DNA from: Bacteroidota bacterium
GTDB lineage: Bacteria; Bacteroidota; Bacteroidia; Flavobacteriales; Flavobacteriaceae
DNA: 34,082 bases
Reading direction: 5' to 3'
NCBI GenBank assembly: GCA_003650305.1
Contig: QMOV01000014.1
Coordinates: forward strand, 1-34,082
The translations under genes were made by a program, and so were the position numbers. The notes below the pieces were generated by a model. It searched no databases and was not told where the DNA came from. It saw only the letters and a list, made by a program, of their open reading frames with translations. Below, piece after piece: positions 16,242 through 24,550 of this stretch (position 1 is the stretch's first letter; every line of letters begins with the position of its first letter).

Positions 16242-17276
16242 TTATTGTTCAATAATTTCTATTTCAAACAATTTATCCCAACGTTTTCCGGTTACAAAAA
16301 TGGTTTTAGTTTCTGAGTTATAGGCTATACCATTTAAAACATCTAATCCTTTATGTTGAGTGACTTTCTTTTTTAAAGACCTAAAATCTATAACACCTTC
16401 AATAGCTCCATTATTAGGGTTTATAATAGCAACACCATCTAACTGATATCTGTTTGCATAAATTTTTCCTTCAACCCATTCTAGTTCATTCATACCAACA
16501 ATTTTCCCTTTGTTAGTATAGGTTTGAATAAACTCTTGCTCTTCTAAAGTCTCAGGTTCAAGAATCCAAATCTTATCTGTGCCATCAGATTTATAGAGTT
16601 GTTTTCCGTCATTACAAATTCCCCAACCTTCTTTACTTTTACCATAATTGAAACTGCTTTTTTTATCAAATGTTTCTAAATCATAAATAAAGCCTACATT
16701 ATTTTGCCATGTCAACTGGTAGATATTGTTATTTAAAATAGTGAGTCCTTCACCAAAATATTCCTTTGCTAAATCAATATTTTTCAACACTTCACCAGTT
16801 TTATAATCTACTTTTCGAAGTTTGGATTCTCCATGCTGTCCAGTGCTTTCATAGAGTTCTCCATTAAAAAACTCTAAGCCTTGCGTATATGAAGTAATAT
16901 CGTGTGGATATTCGTTAACAATTTTGTAGGTATAAACTTTTGGTGGTTCACTGTTTAAAATAGTAATTGATGTTGAAGTAATTTGAGTTTTTCCTTCAAA
17001 AAATATAGTAGCATCTATAGTTTGCTTTCCTAGTTTAAAATCGTCTAGATTTTGGTCATTGCCTATTTGTTTTCCATCAAGAGTATAAACAACAGAATCT
17101 ATGCTATATTGTTTTTGGTTTTTAATTGAAAGGTTAAATGTTTCATTATTAACAATAGTTTTTCCTTTAATATTAGTAACTATAGAAAAATCATTTTTTT
17201 TGTGATTAGAATTACTTCCACATGACAGTACAATTACGCTTAAAATAATGATAGATAGAAATTTAAAAACACGCAT
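16242..17276 (-). CDS. Glutaminyl-peptide cyclotransferase lipoprotein
   Basis: 344 aa. The lipoprotein signal ends at VLSCGS (Cys19). An Ig-like segment (about 40-110) precedes a five-bladed beta-propeller of the plant-type glutaminyl cyclase family (Glu_cyclase_2), from about residue 120. Family motifs are YPHDITSYTQGLEFFNGELYESTGQHGESKLRKVD, EYFGEGLTILNNNIYQLTWQN and VEGKIYANRYQLDGVAIINPNNG. It converts N-terminal Gln into pyroglutamate on exported proteins. Such enzymes are well represented in Bacteroidota, where many signal-peptidase products begin with Gln (several proteins in this window have FSQ, FAQ or NAQ at the cleavage region). Confidence 0.93.
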   Translation of the reverse strand: MRVFKFLSIIILSVIVLSCGSNSNHKKNDFSIVTNIKGKTIVNNETFNLSIKNQKQYSIDSVVYTLDGKQIGNDQNLDDFKLGKQTIDATIFFEGKTQITSTSITILNSEPPKVYTYKIVNEYPHDITSYTQGLEFFNGELYESTGQHGESKLRKVDYKTGEVLKNIDLAKEYFGEGLTILNNNIYQLTWQNNVGFIYDLETFDKKSSFNYGKSKEGWGICNDGKQLYKSDGTDKIWILEPETLEEQEFIQTYTNKGKIVGMNELEWVEGKIYANRYQLDGVAIINPNNGAIEGVIDFRSLKKKVTQHKGLDVLNGIAYNSETKTIFVTGKRWDKLFEIEIIEQ

Positions 17277-17330
17277 GAATTTGATAATTTATTGAGCAAG
17301 TTATTTATTTAAATTCAGATTAAAAAATCA

Positions 17331-17360
17331 TTGTCCAACTATTAAAAGATTGTATCTTTG
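17331..17360 (+). promoter_or_regulatory. Promoter of the SRP RNA gene
   Basis: TTG (17331-17333), then 19 nt, then TATCTTTG (17353-17360) match the Bacteroidota primary sigma consensus TTG-N19-TANNTTTG exactly. The RNA begins a few bases later. Confidence 0.92.
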
Positions 17361-17362
17361 CA

Positions 17363-17468
17363 GTCGGCAAGTCCTACACAACTAGCTCCTGTTGAATCCT
17401 CCAGGGCGGGAACGCAGCAAAGGTAAATGGTTGTAGCAGTGTGATGTAGGTAGCTTGCCTTTTTTTTT
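17363..17468 (+). ncRNA. ffs: Small bacterial SRP RNA (4.5S type)
   Basis: About 100 nt. The end stem pairs GGCAAG (17366-17371) with CTTGCC (17454-17459), and inner strands CCTACAC / GTGATGTAGG continue it. The apical domain carries the conserved asymmetric loops and tetraloop (CAGGGCGGGAACGCAGCAA), the binding site for Ffh. A T-run at 17460-17468 ends it, with the end stem serving as terminator. It has its own consensus promoter. The RNA works with Ffh and FtsY in cotranslational membrane targeting. Confidence 0.95.
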
Positions 17469-17482
17469 GTGCTTATCCTAAA

Positions 17483-17501
17483 TCCTTTCCAACGGAAAGG
17501 A
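17483..17501. repeat. TCCTTTCC / GGAAAGGA hairpin
   Basis: TCCTTTCC-AAC-GGAAAGGA, perfect 8-bp arms, just after the SRP RNA and before the SDR gene. I recall this palindrome as a repeated intergenic unit in flavobacteria, but copy number cannot be judged from this window. Confidence 0.6.
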
Positions 17502-17575
17502 CTATTTTCTCTTTCATCAATTCGTTTCTTTATTTTATTTCAATAGTGTATTTTTGAAGTCTTTAATGTTCAATT

Positions 17576-18379
17576 ATGTCTAAAGTCGTTTTAATAACTG
17601 GTGCTTCTTCAGGAATAGGAAAATCAATTGGCGAATATCTTACCCAAAAAGGCATGACTGTTTCTGGCACGAGTAGAAATCCTCAAAATTATCCTGACAG
17701 TAAGTTTCCTATTATTGCTTTAGATGTAGCAAATAATGATAGTATTTTAAGTTGTATTCAAACTGTATTAGATGCTGAAGGAAGAATAGATGTAGTTATT
17801 AATAATGCTGGAGCAGGTATTACAGGACCAATAGAAGAAATTCCTGAAGCAGAAATTAAACGAAATTTTGAAACCAATTTTTTTGGTCCAATTAATGTGA
17901 TTAAGGCAGTTCTGCCTCAAATGCGAAAACAAAATTCTGGATTAATTATTAATATAACCTCTATTGCAGGTTATATGGGATTACCTTATCGTGGCATTTA
18001 TACTGCAAGTAAAGGCGCGTTAGAGCTTATTACTGAAACCTTTAGAATGGAAATAAAAGATTTTAATATTCAAATGACTAATATCGCTCCAGGTGATTTT
18101 GCAACCAATATTGCTGCTGGACGTTTTCATGCTCCTATAAAAGAAAATTCACCTTATAAAGAAAAATATGGAAGTGTTTTAAAAGCAATTGATGAAGATG
18201 TAAATAAAGGAAACAATCCTATTGACATGGCTAAAACTGTTTATAAAGTTATAAAAACTAAAAAGCCAAAAATACACTATAAAGTAGGTGCATTTATGCA
18301 AAAATTTTCAATTGTATTAAAGCGGATTCTTCCAGATAAAGTTTATGAAAAGCTATTACTTAATCATTATAAATTATAA
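17576..18379 (+). CDS. Short-chain dehydrogenase/reductase (SDR)
   Basis: 267 aa, classical SDR. The NAD(P)-binding motif TGASSGIG is at about 7-14. NNAG follows at about 82-85, and a Ser in INITSIAGYMG. The catalytic pair Tyr/Lys is in YTASKGALE at about 142-150. The C-terminal helix-rich segment PDKVYEKLLLNHYKL is typical of the 'oxidoreductase' SDRs acting on lipids or sterol-like substrates. The substrate is unknown. It is monocistronic. A TATTTTTG box (17549-17556) lies 20 bp upstream of the start but lacks a matching TTG. Confidence 0.92.
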   Translation: MSKVVLITGASSGIGKSIGEYLTQKGMTVSGTSRNPQNYPDSKFPIIALDVANNDSILSCIQTVLDAEGRIDVVINNAGAGITGPIEEIPEAEIKRNFETNFFGPINVIKAVLPQMRKQNSGLIINITSIAGYMGLPYRGIYTASKGALELITETFRMEIKDFNIQMTNIAPGDFATNIAAGRFHAPIKENSPYKEKYGSVLKAIDEDVNKGNNPIDMAKTVYKVIKTKKPKIHYKVGAFMQKFSIVLKRILPDKVYEKLLLNHYKL

Positions 18380-18492
18380 AGAATTGCGCTTTAACATTTC
18401 TTATAAAATAAGTTGATTAGATTCAGAAACGGATTCAGAATAAATTGTAAATTCGCAACAAATTATAACACAACTAAAAACACCACCACATA

Positions 18493-19146
18493 ATGAAATT
18501 TTTTATTGATACAGCTAATTTAGATCAAATAAAAGAAGCTCAAGATCTTGGAGTTCTTGATGGTGTAACAACCAATCCTTCATTAATGGCTAAAGAAGGC
18601 ATTACAGGACATGACAATATTTTAAAACACTATGTGGACATTTGTAATATTGTAGATGGAGATGTAAGTGCAGAAGTGATTGCTACAGATTTTGAAGGCA
18701 TGATAAGAGAAGGAGAGGTATTAGCCGAATTGCATGAACAAATAGTTGTAAAACTGCCAATGATTAAAGATGGTATAAAAGCAGCTAAATATTTTAAAGA
18801 TAAAGGTGTTAAAATCAATGTTACTTTAGTATTTTCTGTAGGTCAAGCATTATTAGCTGCAAAAGCAGGTGCGACTTATGTGTCTCCTTTTATTGGGCGT
18901 TTAGATGATGTTTCAACAGATGGATTAAATTTAATTTCTGAAATTCGTCATATCTATGATATTTATGGTTTCGAAACTCAAATTTTAGCAGCTTCCGTAC
19001 GTCATACAATGCATATAATAGATTGCGCTAAATTAGGAGCAGATGTTATGACAGGACCTTTAAGTGCTATTGAAGGCTTATTAAATCATCCGCTTACAGA
19101 TATTGGTCTTGCAAATTTTTTAGCAGATTATAAAAAAGGAAATTAG
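18493..19146 (+). CDS. fsa: Fructose-6-phosphate aldolase / transaldolase (FSA-type)
   Basis: 217 aa, the small transaldolase subfamily (TalC/MipB/FSA). The start MKFFIDTANLDQIKEA, DGVTTNPSLMAKEG, the Schiff-base lysine Lys87 in VVKLPM, and INVTLVFSVGQALLAAKAGATYVSPFIGRLDD are all diagnostic. It acts in the cytoplasm in pentose phosphate metabolism. Small members may be true transaldolases or aldolases. Residues that separate them cannot be judged here, so the symbol is tentative. A probable terminator follows. Confidence 0.93.
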   Translation: MKFFIDTANLDQIKEAQDLGVLDGVTTNPSLMAKEGITGHDNILKHYVDICNIVDGDVSAEVIATDFEGMIREGEVLAELHEQIVVKLPMIKDGIKAAKYFKDKGVKINVTLVFSVGQALLAAKAGATYVSPFIGRLDDVSTDGLNLISEIRHIYDIYGFETQILAASVRHTMHIIDCAKLGADVMTGPLSAIEGLLNHPLTDIGLANFLADYKKGN

Positions 19147-19172
19147 AAAGTTTATGCTCTAAAATAAGAATA

Positions 19173-19201
19173 TAAAAAAAGCGCAATTTGTGGTTTTTTT
19201 T
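19173..19201 (+). terminator. Probable intrinsic terminator of fsa
   Basis: An A-run, then GCGC-AATTT-GTGG, then a T-run (19194-19201): stem c-g/g-t/c-g plus A-T pairs, with one mismatch. The T-run reaches the stop codon of the convergent lipoprotein gene, so the terminator overlaps that gene's 3' end by about two bases. Confidence 0.65.
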
Positions 19202-20609
19202 ATTTCAGTTTGTTTAATTCTTTTTTAAAGTTTCTGTTAAACATATTGGCATTAGATGCAACAATGTATTTGTCTTTATTAACTATCATAACTTTATAGA
19301 TATAGTTAATAGCTAAAATCTTTTTTGCTGCTTCAGGATTTCTAAATCTAAATTCATTATCCAATACAAAATTATTCTCTTTCAACAATCGTTTCCAAAC
19401 AGATGAACTACCAGAATTAATATTAATAGAAATAAAGTCTAGGTTAGGGTATGCTTCTTGTAGCTCTAAAACTTTTTTGTGGCTATTCTTAAAATGACTT
19501 TTACTGGCTTTAGTCCAAAAATAAACTACTGTTGGTTTGCTAAAAATGGTATTAATATTAGAAGTTTCATTTATATTATTAACAATTTCAACATCAGGAA
19601 ATCTATTTCCTGGTCGTAATTTTTTTAGTGTGCTATATAAATTAGTGATTTGTTCAGTATGTTCACTATCTGTACTTTTTTCTATGTAAGAGTTAAATAA
19701 AACATCAGAATCTTTAACAGATTTGCAATACGATAAAAAGTTACGAGTTGCATATTTTAAAAGATTATTCTTAATAGCTTTATTGCCTACAAGACTATCA
19801 ATTAAATGTATTTTGTTTAAATTATAATCTATAGAGTTTCTATCAAAAATAGAATCATTTGTAGTTTCAAAATACTTGTCTAAAGCTAAATTGTTAAAAT
19901 GAGGAAATAAGAAATTGTAATAAGGATAAAAATCTTTTAATTCTTCATCGTTATAATTTATTGTTTTTCTAAACGCATAAAAATCTTTTGGTAATGAATC
20001 ATGTTTTACTAGCTTATAATTACCGTAATATCTAAAAGGATACAGTTCTTTTTGAGCATAATAACTAAAGTCAATACTTGCTTTTGCAACTTTATTAAAC
20101 AACTCCGAGTTAGGATAATTTTCGTCATAAACTTTAAGATTGTTATACTTGTTTAACCTTAAAGAATCTATTTTATGTTGAAATTGTTCTGGGGCTAACT
20201 TGCTAAATTTGTACATCATCTTATCTTCAGAATCAAGTGACAAATATAAATTTATTAGATAGTTGTTTTTTTTAGATCCTTTGCCAGTAAACACAAGAGA
20301 TTCATCAAAATCTATGGTATTAAGCCTTAACATGATACTATCGTTTGGCTCTAAAATTACTATCTGGTATTCTCCTCCATGAACAAACGAATGTAAACCA
20401 GAGTTAAGATTTTCAACTTTATGAAGAAACCTATTATTTTCATCCAAGTATAGTGTATCTATTGGAACTGCATTATCATAGAGTACTAAATAATCATTAT
20501 TCGGATTAATTATTTCACCACCAAAATAAGCTTGTCCACAACTGTTATCTTTGGTATTACAGCCTAATAGTGTTATAGATAATAAAATATATACTATTAA
20601 ATGTTTCAT
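19200..20609 (-). CDS. Lipoprotein with C-terminal thioredoxin-like domain lacking CxxC
   Basis: 469 aa from ATG 20609; an upstream frame extension to 20672 is not supported because it has no ATG context and crosses a hairpin and -7 box. The lipobox is LLGC (Cys17). A DUF4369-like N-terminal beta domain (GGEIINPNNDYLVLYDNAVPIDTLYL) is followed by a helical middle. A thioredoxin-fold C-terminus from about 335 has KPTVVYFWTKASKSHFKNSHKKVLELQEAYPNLDFISINI. Where TlpA/ResA proteins have WCxxC, this has WTKAS (365-369), so it cannot do dithiol chemistry. A structural or binding role in the envelope is likely, as an inference. It is divergent from the ABC-F gene. Confidence 0.8.
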   Translation of the reverse strand: MKHLIVYILLSITLLGCNTKDNSCGQAYFGGEIINPNNDYLVLYDNAVPIDTLYLDENNRFLHKVENLNSGLHSFVHGGEYQIVILEPNDSIMLRLNTIDFDESLVFTGKGSKKNNYLINLYLSLDSEDKMMYKFSKLAPEQFQHKIDSLRLNKYNNLKVYDENYPNSELFNKVAKASIDFSYYAQKELYPFRYYGNYKLVKHDSLPKDFYAFRKTINYNDEELKDFYPYYNFLFPHFNNLALDKYFETTNDSIFDRNSIDYNLNKIHLIDSLVGNKAIKNNLLKYATRNFLSYCKSVKDSDVLFNSYIEKSTDSEHTEQITNLYSTLKKLRPGNRFPDVEIVNNINETSNINTIFSKPTVVYFWTKASKSHFKNSHKKVLELQEAYPNLDFISININSGSSSVWKRLLKENNFVLDNEFRFRNPEAAKKILAINYIYKVMIVNKDKYIVASNANMFNRNFKKELNKLK

Positions 20610-20619
20610 ATTAAAATTT

Positions 20620-20648
20620 ATTAGAGAATACACTTTACGTTCTCTAAT
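20620..20648. promoter_or_regulatory. Inverted repeat in the leader of the thioredoxin-fold lipoprotein
   Basis: ATTAGAGAA (20620-20628) and TTCTCTAAT (20640-20648) are perfect 9-bp arms around 11 nt. It starts 11 bp upstream of the ATG. A minus-strand -7 box TATTTTTG (20662-20655) would place the transcript start at the hairpin, so it would be a 5' leader stem or an operator. Confidence 0.5.
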
Positions 20649-20679
20649 TTCGTACAAAAATATACTTTGCATACTAAAA

Positions 20680-20701
20680 GCGTTGTTAAGGCGTTGTTAA
20701 A
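20680..20701. repeat. Tandem 11-bp repeat in the divergent region
   Basis: GCGTTGTTAAG followed directly by GCGTTGTTAAA. The pair spans 24-45 bp upstream of the ABC-F promoter's TTG. It could be a paired binding site for a regulator, on helical phase (one turn apart). Confidence 0.45.
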
Positions 20702-20724
20702 TCTTATTTAAGGATAGCTTTTAT

Positions 20725-22402
<1,678 letters not shown>

Positions 22403-22497
22403 TTAGTATATATAAAACAAAATTTCCCATTGTTAATAGCCTATTTTAACTGTCTGAAATATAATGACATAGCATTTAATTTATATTATTTTATGCA

Positions 22498-22521
22498 TTA
22501 TGTTGCATATATACAACATAA
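22498..22521. promoter_or_regulatory. Candidate operator palindrome upstream of the XRE gene
   Basis: TTATGTTG (22498-22505) and CAACATAA (22514-22521) are perfect 8-bp arms, and the middle ATATAT is also palindromic, so 11 of 12 base pairs match. It lies 17 bp upstream of the XRE start, the usual position for an autoregulated operator. Confidence 0.7.
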
Positions 22522-22538
22522 TGTTATATATTTATACT

Positions 22539-22790
22539 ATGGAAAGTAGAAATATTTATAATAGAATTGCTGTTCTTCGCAAAGAGAAATTACTGACAAG
22601 AAAAGAACTTGCGGATAAAATTGGAGTTAATTTTCAAACGATTGGTTATTTGGAACGTGAAGAATATAATCCGAGTTTAGATCTGGCCTTTCGCATTGGC
22701 AAAGTATTTGATTTGCCAATTGACATCATTTTTTCTACTGAACCATTAAAACCCTTAAGTCAATTGTTAAATAATAATAAAGAAAAATAA
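22539..22790 (+). CDS. XRE-family helix-turn-helix regulator (small)
   Basis: 83 aa from ATG 22539; a start at 22500 would translate through the operator palindrome. The single HTH_3 domain (about 5-58) reads IAVLRKEKLLTRKELADKIGVNFQTIGYLEREEYNPSLDLAFRIGKVFDLPIDIIF. It is a near match to the short YozG/YgzD-like regulators that often precede a small membrane protein. It is followed 2 nt later by such a gene, so both are coexpressed. The palindrome upstream suggests autoregulation. The signal sensed is unknown. Confidence 0.9.
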   Translation: MESRNIYNRIAVLRKEKLLTRKELADKIGVNFQTIGYLEREEYNPSLDLAFRIGKVFDLPIDIIFSTEPLKPLSQLLNNNKEK

Positions 22791-22792
22791 TT

Positions 22793-23206
22793 ATGGCACT
22801 AAAAAAATCAAATAATAGTAGAAAAGTTGGAGTAGCTCTAACTTTATTCAGCTTATTAGCTATGGTAATTGTATTCGAATATTATAAAATTGATCGAGGA
22901 CATATCAATTTTATAATCATTGAAATAATTGTTTTCATTGTGTTTTTAGTAAGCTTCACTAAAACTTTTATTAAAACCGGCTTATGGAAATTTACCCACA
23001 AACCATTGAAAAAACTGGATGAAAGAGAAATCGAATTAACAAGTAAATCATTAAGATATGCTTATGGGATTTTTACAGTACTCGTATTGGGTTTGTTATT
23101 ATCATTAGCAGTAACCAATTTGTCAATAGATGTTGTGTTAGTAGCATCATTAATACTGTTTGCACATATCTTACCTGCATCTGTAATTGCGTGGACTGAA
23201 AAATAA
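22793..23206 (+). CDS. Four-helix membrane protein, DUF2178-like
   Basis: 137 aa. Predicted membrane segments are at about 12-30 (VGVALTLFSLLAMVIVFEY), 38-58, 88-106 (YGIFTVLVLGLLLSLAVT) and 111-129. The loop LDEREIELTSKSLRYAY at about 75-90 matches the DUF2178-type signature 'DERE...K...R.AY', which I recognise only as a family pattern. It starts 2 nt after the XRE gene, forming a regulator plus membrane-protein module. It may sense or signal at the membrane. No function is established. Confidence 0.7.
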   Translation: MALKKSNNSRKVGVALTLFSLLAMVIVFEYYKIDRGHINFIIIEIIVFIVFLVSFTKTFIKTGLWKFTHKPLKKLDEREIELTSKSLRYAYGIFTVLVLGLLLSLAVTNLSIDVVLVASLILFAHILPASVIAWTEK

Positions 23207-23214
23207 GTTTTACT

Positions 23215-23269
23215 AAATGTACATCAACAGGAGGAACAAAATATATAACCTGTTAAAAACCATACATTT
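23215..23269. terminator. Bidirectional hairpin between convergent genes
   Basis: AAATGTA (23215-23221) pairs with TACATTT (23263-23269), and AACAGG (23226-23231) pairs with CCTGTT (23249-23254). Arms of 7 and 6 bp enclose an 8-nt bulge. Followed by GGTGAGTTTTTTA on the plus strand, so it may end the membrane-protein transcript. Confidence 0.5.
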
Positions 23270-23279
23270 GGTGAGTTTT

Positions 23280-23513
23280 TTATATCTGCATTTCCGCTTT
23301 AACATTTTCAACAACAGGAACAGCTTTCTCCAATTCATCATTATGGACATAAATTTCAATCAATCTAGGATAATCAGTTACTAAAACTGCTCGTAAACCA
23401 GTTTTAAAATCATCTTTTAAAATGGGTTCTATACCAATATCTTCAAGACGTGATTGAATAAGTTGAGCAATAATAAAACTTCCAGTGAATATTTTTGTAT
23501 AATGTGTTTCCAT
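23280..23513 (-). CDS. DUF2007 small protein
   Basis: 77 aa, the family's normal length. METHYTKIFTGSFIIAQLIQSRLEDIGIEPILKDD matches the DUF2007 (putative signal-transducing protein) pattern, in which a strand, a helix and 'LxxxGI' precede a second strand. No signal peptide, so cytoplasmic. It is preceded by a perfect hairpin that abuts the start codon. Role unknown. Confidence 0.88.
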   Translation of the reverse strand: METHYTKIFTGSFIIAQLIQSRLEDIGIEPILKDDFKTGLRAVLVTDYPRLIEIYVHNDELEKAVPVVENVKAEMQI

Positions 23514-23533
23514 AACTTAAAAGGGTTTAAGTT
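23514..23533. promoter_or_regulatory. Hairpin immediately before the DUF2007 start codon
   Basis: AACTTAAA-AGGG-TTTAAGTT, perfect 8-bp arms, lies directly against the start codon (minus strand ATG at 23513). In mRNA it would cover the initiation region, so it could limit translation. Confidence 0.5.
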
Positions 23534-23692
23534 CTCTTTTAAAGATACAAAAAAACAATTCAACTTGTTAATTTTAGATAAAGAATAAAAAATTAAAAAG
23601 GCATTAATTCAAGCTGATTTTCAAAATTATCGTGTAGTTTATTCTTAATCTTAAGAGCTGAATAGTTACGTTATAAACTTTTATAAAAGTTT

Positions 23693-24546
23693 TTAAAATG
23701 TACCAACAATTCCTATTTGATTTGTGCTAAACTTAAAATTCCACGAAATGGTCTTTTCTTTTTTTGGATAGGAATAGGCATTGGAGTTGAATAAATAATT
23801 ATCAATACAATCTACTACAATAATACTCAAAGCAGTACTAAATGTAATATCTGTGAGCCAATGAGCACCATCTAACAACCTTGATATTGGAGCGATAGAA
23901 CCTAAAGTATAAATTCCGATTTTAGTCAAAGTACCGTCAAACTGTTTAGCAATAGAATGTGCTTAGTTATAGATAGTATAGTATGTCCAGAAGGAAACGA
24001 ATGAAATTCAGAAGCTTTAGAAAAAGGATCAAAAGAAGCACTTCCAATATTTGCAGTTGGACGTGCTCTACCTATTACATTTTTTCCTATACTTTGAAGT
24101 AATCCTGATGTAAAAGATGATGCAATAATTAGTACTCCCGTTTTTCTTACTTTCTCATTTTTACTAAATAATCCATAGCCATAAATACTAGCAGTAGCAA
24201 CAAAATAGTTTTGCGGATTTCCTACATACCAACCAAAGTCTTTAATAATTTTAGGAACATTAGGCTCCTGTCTTGCAAAAAAGGTATTGGTTTCATCATC
24301 AATACTGGACATTACCACAGAGCCTAGCACCATGATACCTAGAGTGGTAAAGTCTTTTTTCTTCCAGTATGCAGGACGTGTAAATGAATGCTTTATTCCT
24401 CGAAATGCGGTTTTAGCATCATACTTTAACAATTGCCAGATTGTAGTTGTATCACTTGTCTTGTTAAGTTGTAATTGTTGTGCGCACACTTTAGTAAAAC
24501 AAAGCATAAATAAGAGCGATATAAGAATTACTGTATTATTACGCAT
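23693..24546 (-). pseudogene. PAP2-family phosphatase, frameshifted
   Basis: Two out-of-frame parts make one normal protein of about 284 aa. The first part (24546-23926) has a signal peptide (MRNNTVILISLLFMLCFTKVCAQQ) and the PAP2 motifs KxxxxxxRP (KNVIGRARP) and PSGH (FPSGHT). It ends soon after with a stop at the wrong frame. The second part (frame shifted, from about 23962 down to 23693) continues HSIAKQFDGTLTKIG and holds the third catalytic motif SRLLDGAHWLTD. Restoring one base near 23963-23964 (minus ACT AA GCA) gives an uninterrupted PSGHTILSIT-x-AHSIAKQF. The phosphatase would act on lipid phosphates in the envelope; as read it is inactive. It lies 4 nt after pheT. A sequencing error is possible. 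Confidence 0.88.
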
Positions 24547-24550
24547 ATTA

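Noticed and set aside
18493-19146. Firm distinction between fructose-6-phosphate aldolase and transaldolase
   Set aside because: Motifs fit the small FSA/TalC family but not one activity, so the symbol is tentative.
22500-22538. XRE start at ATG 22500
   Set aside because: It would place the palindromic operator inside the coding region and adds non-homologous residues. ATG 22539 gives the normal domain start.
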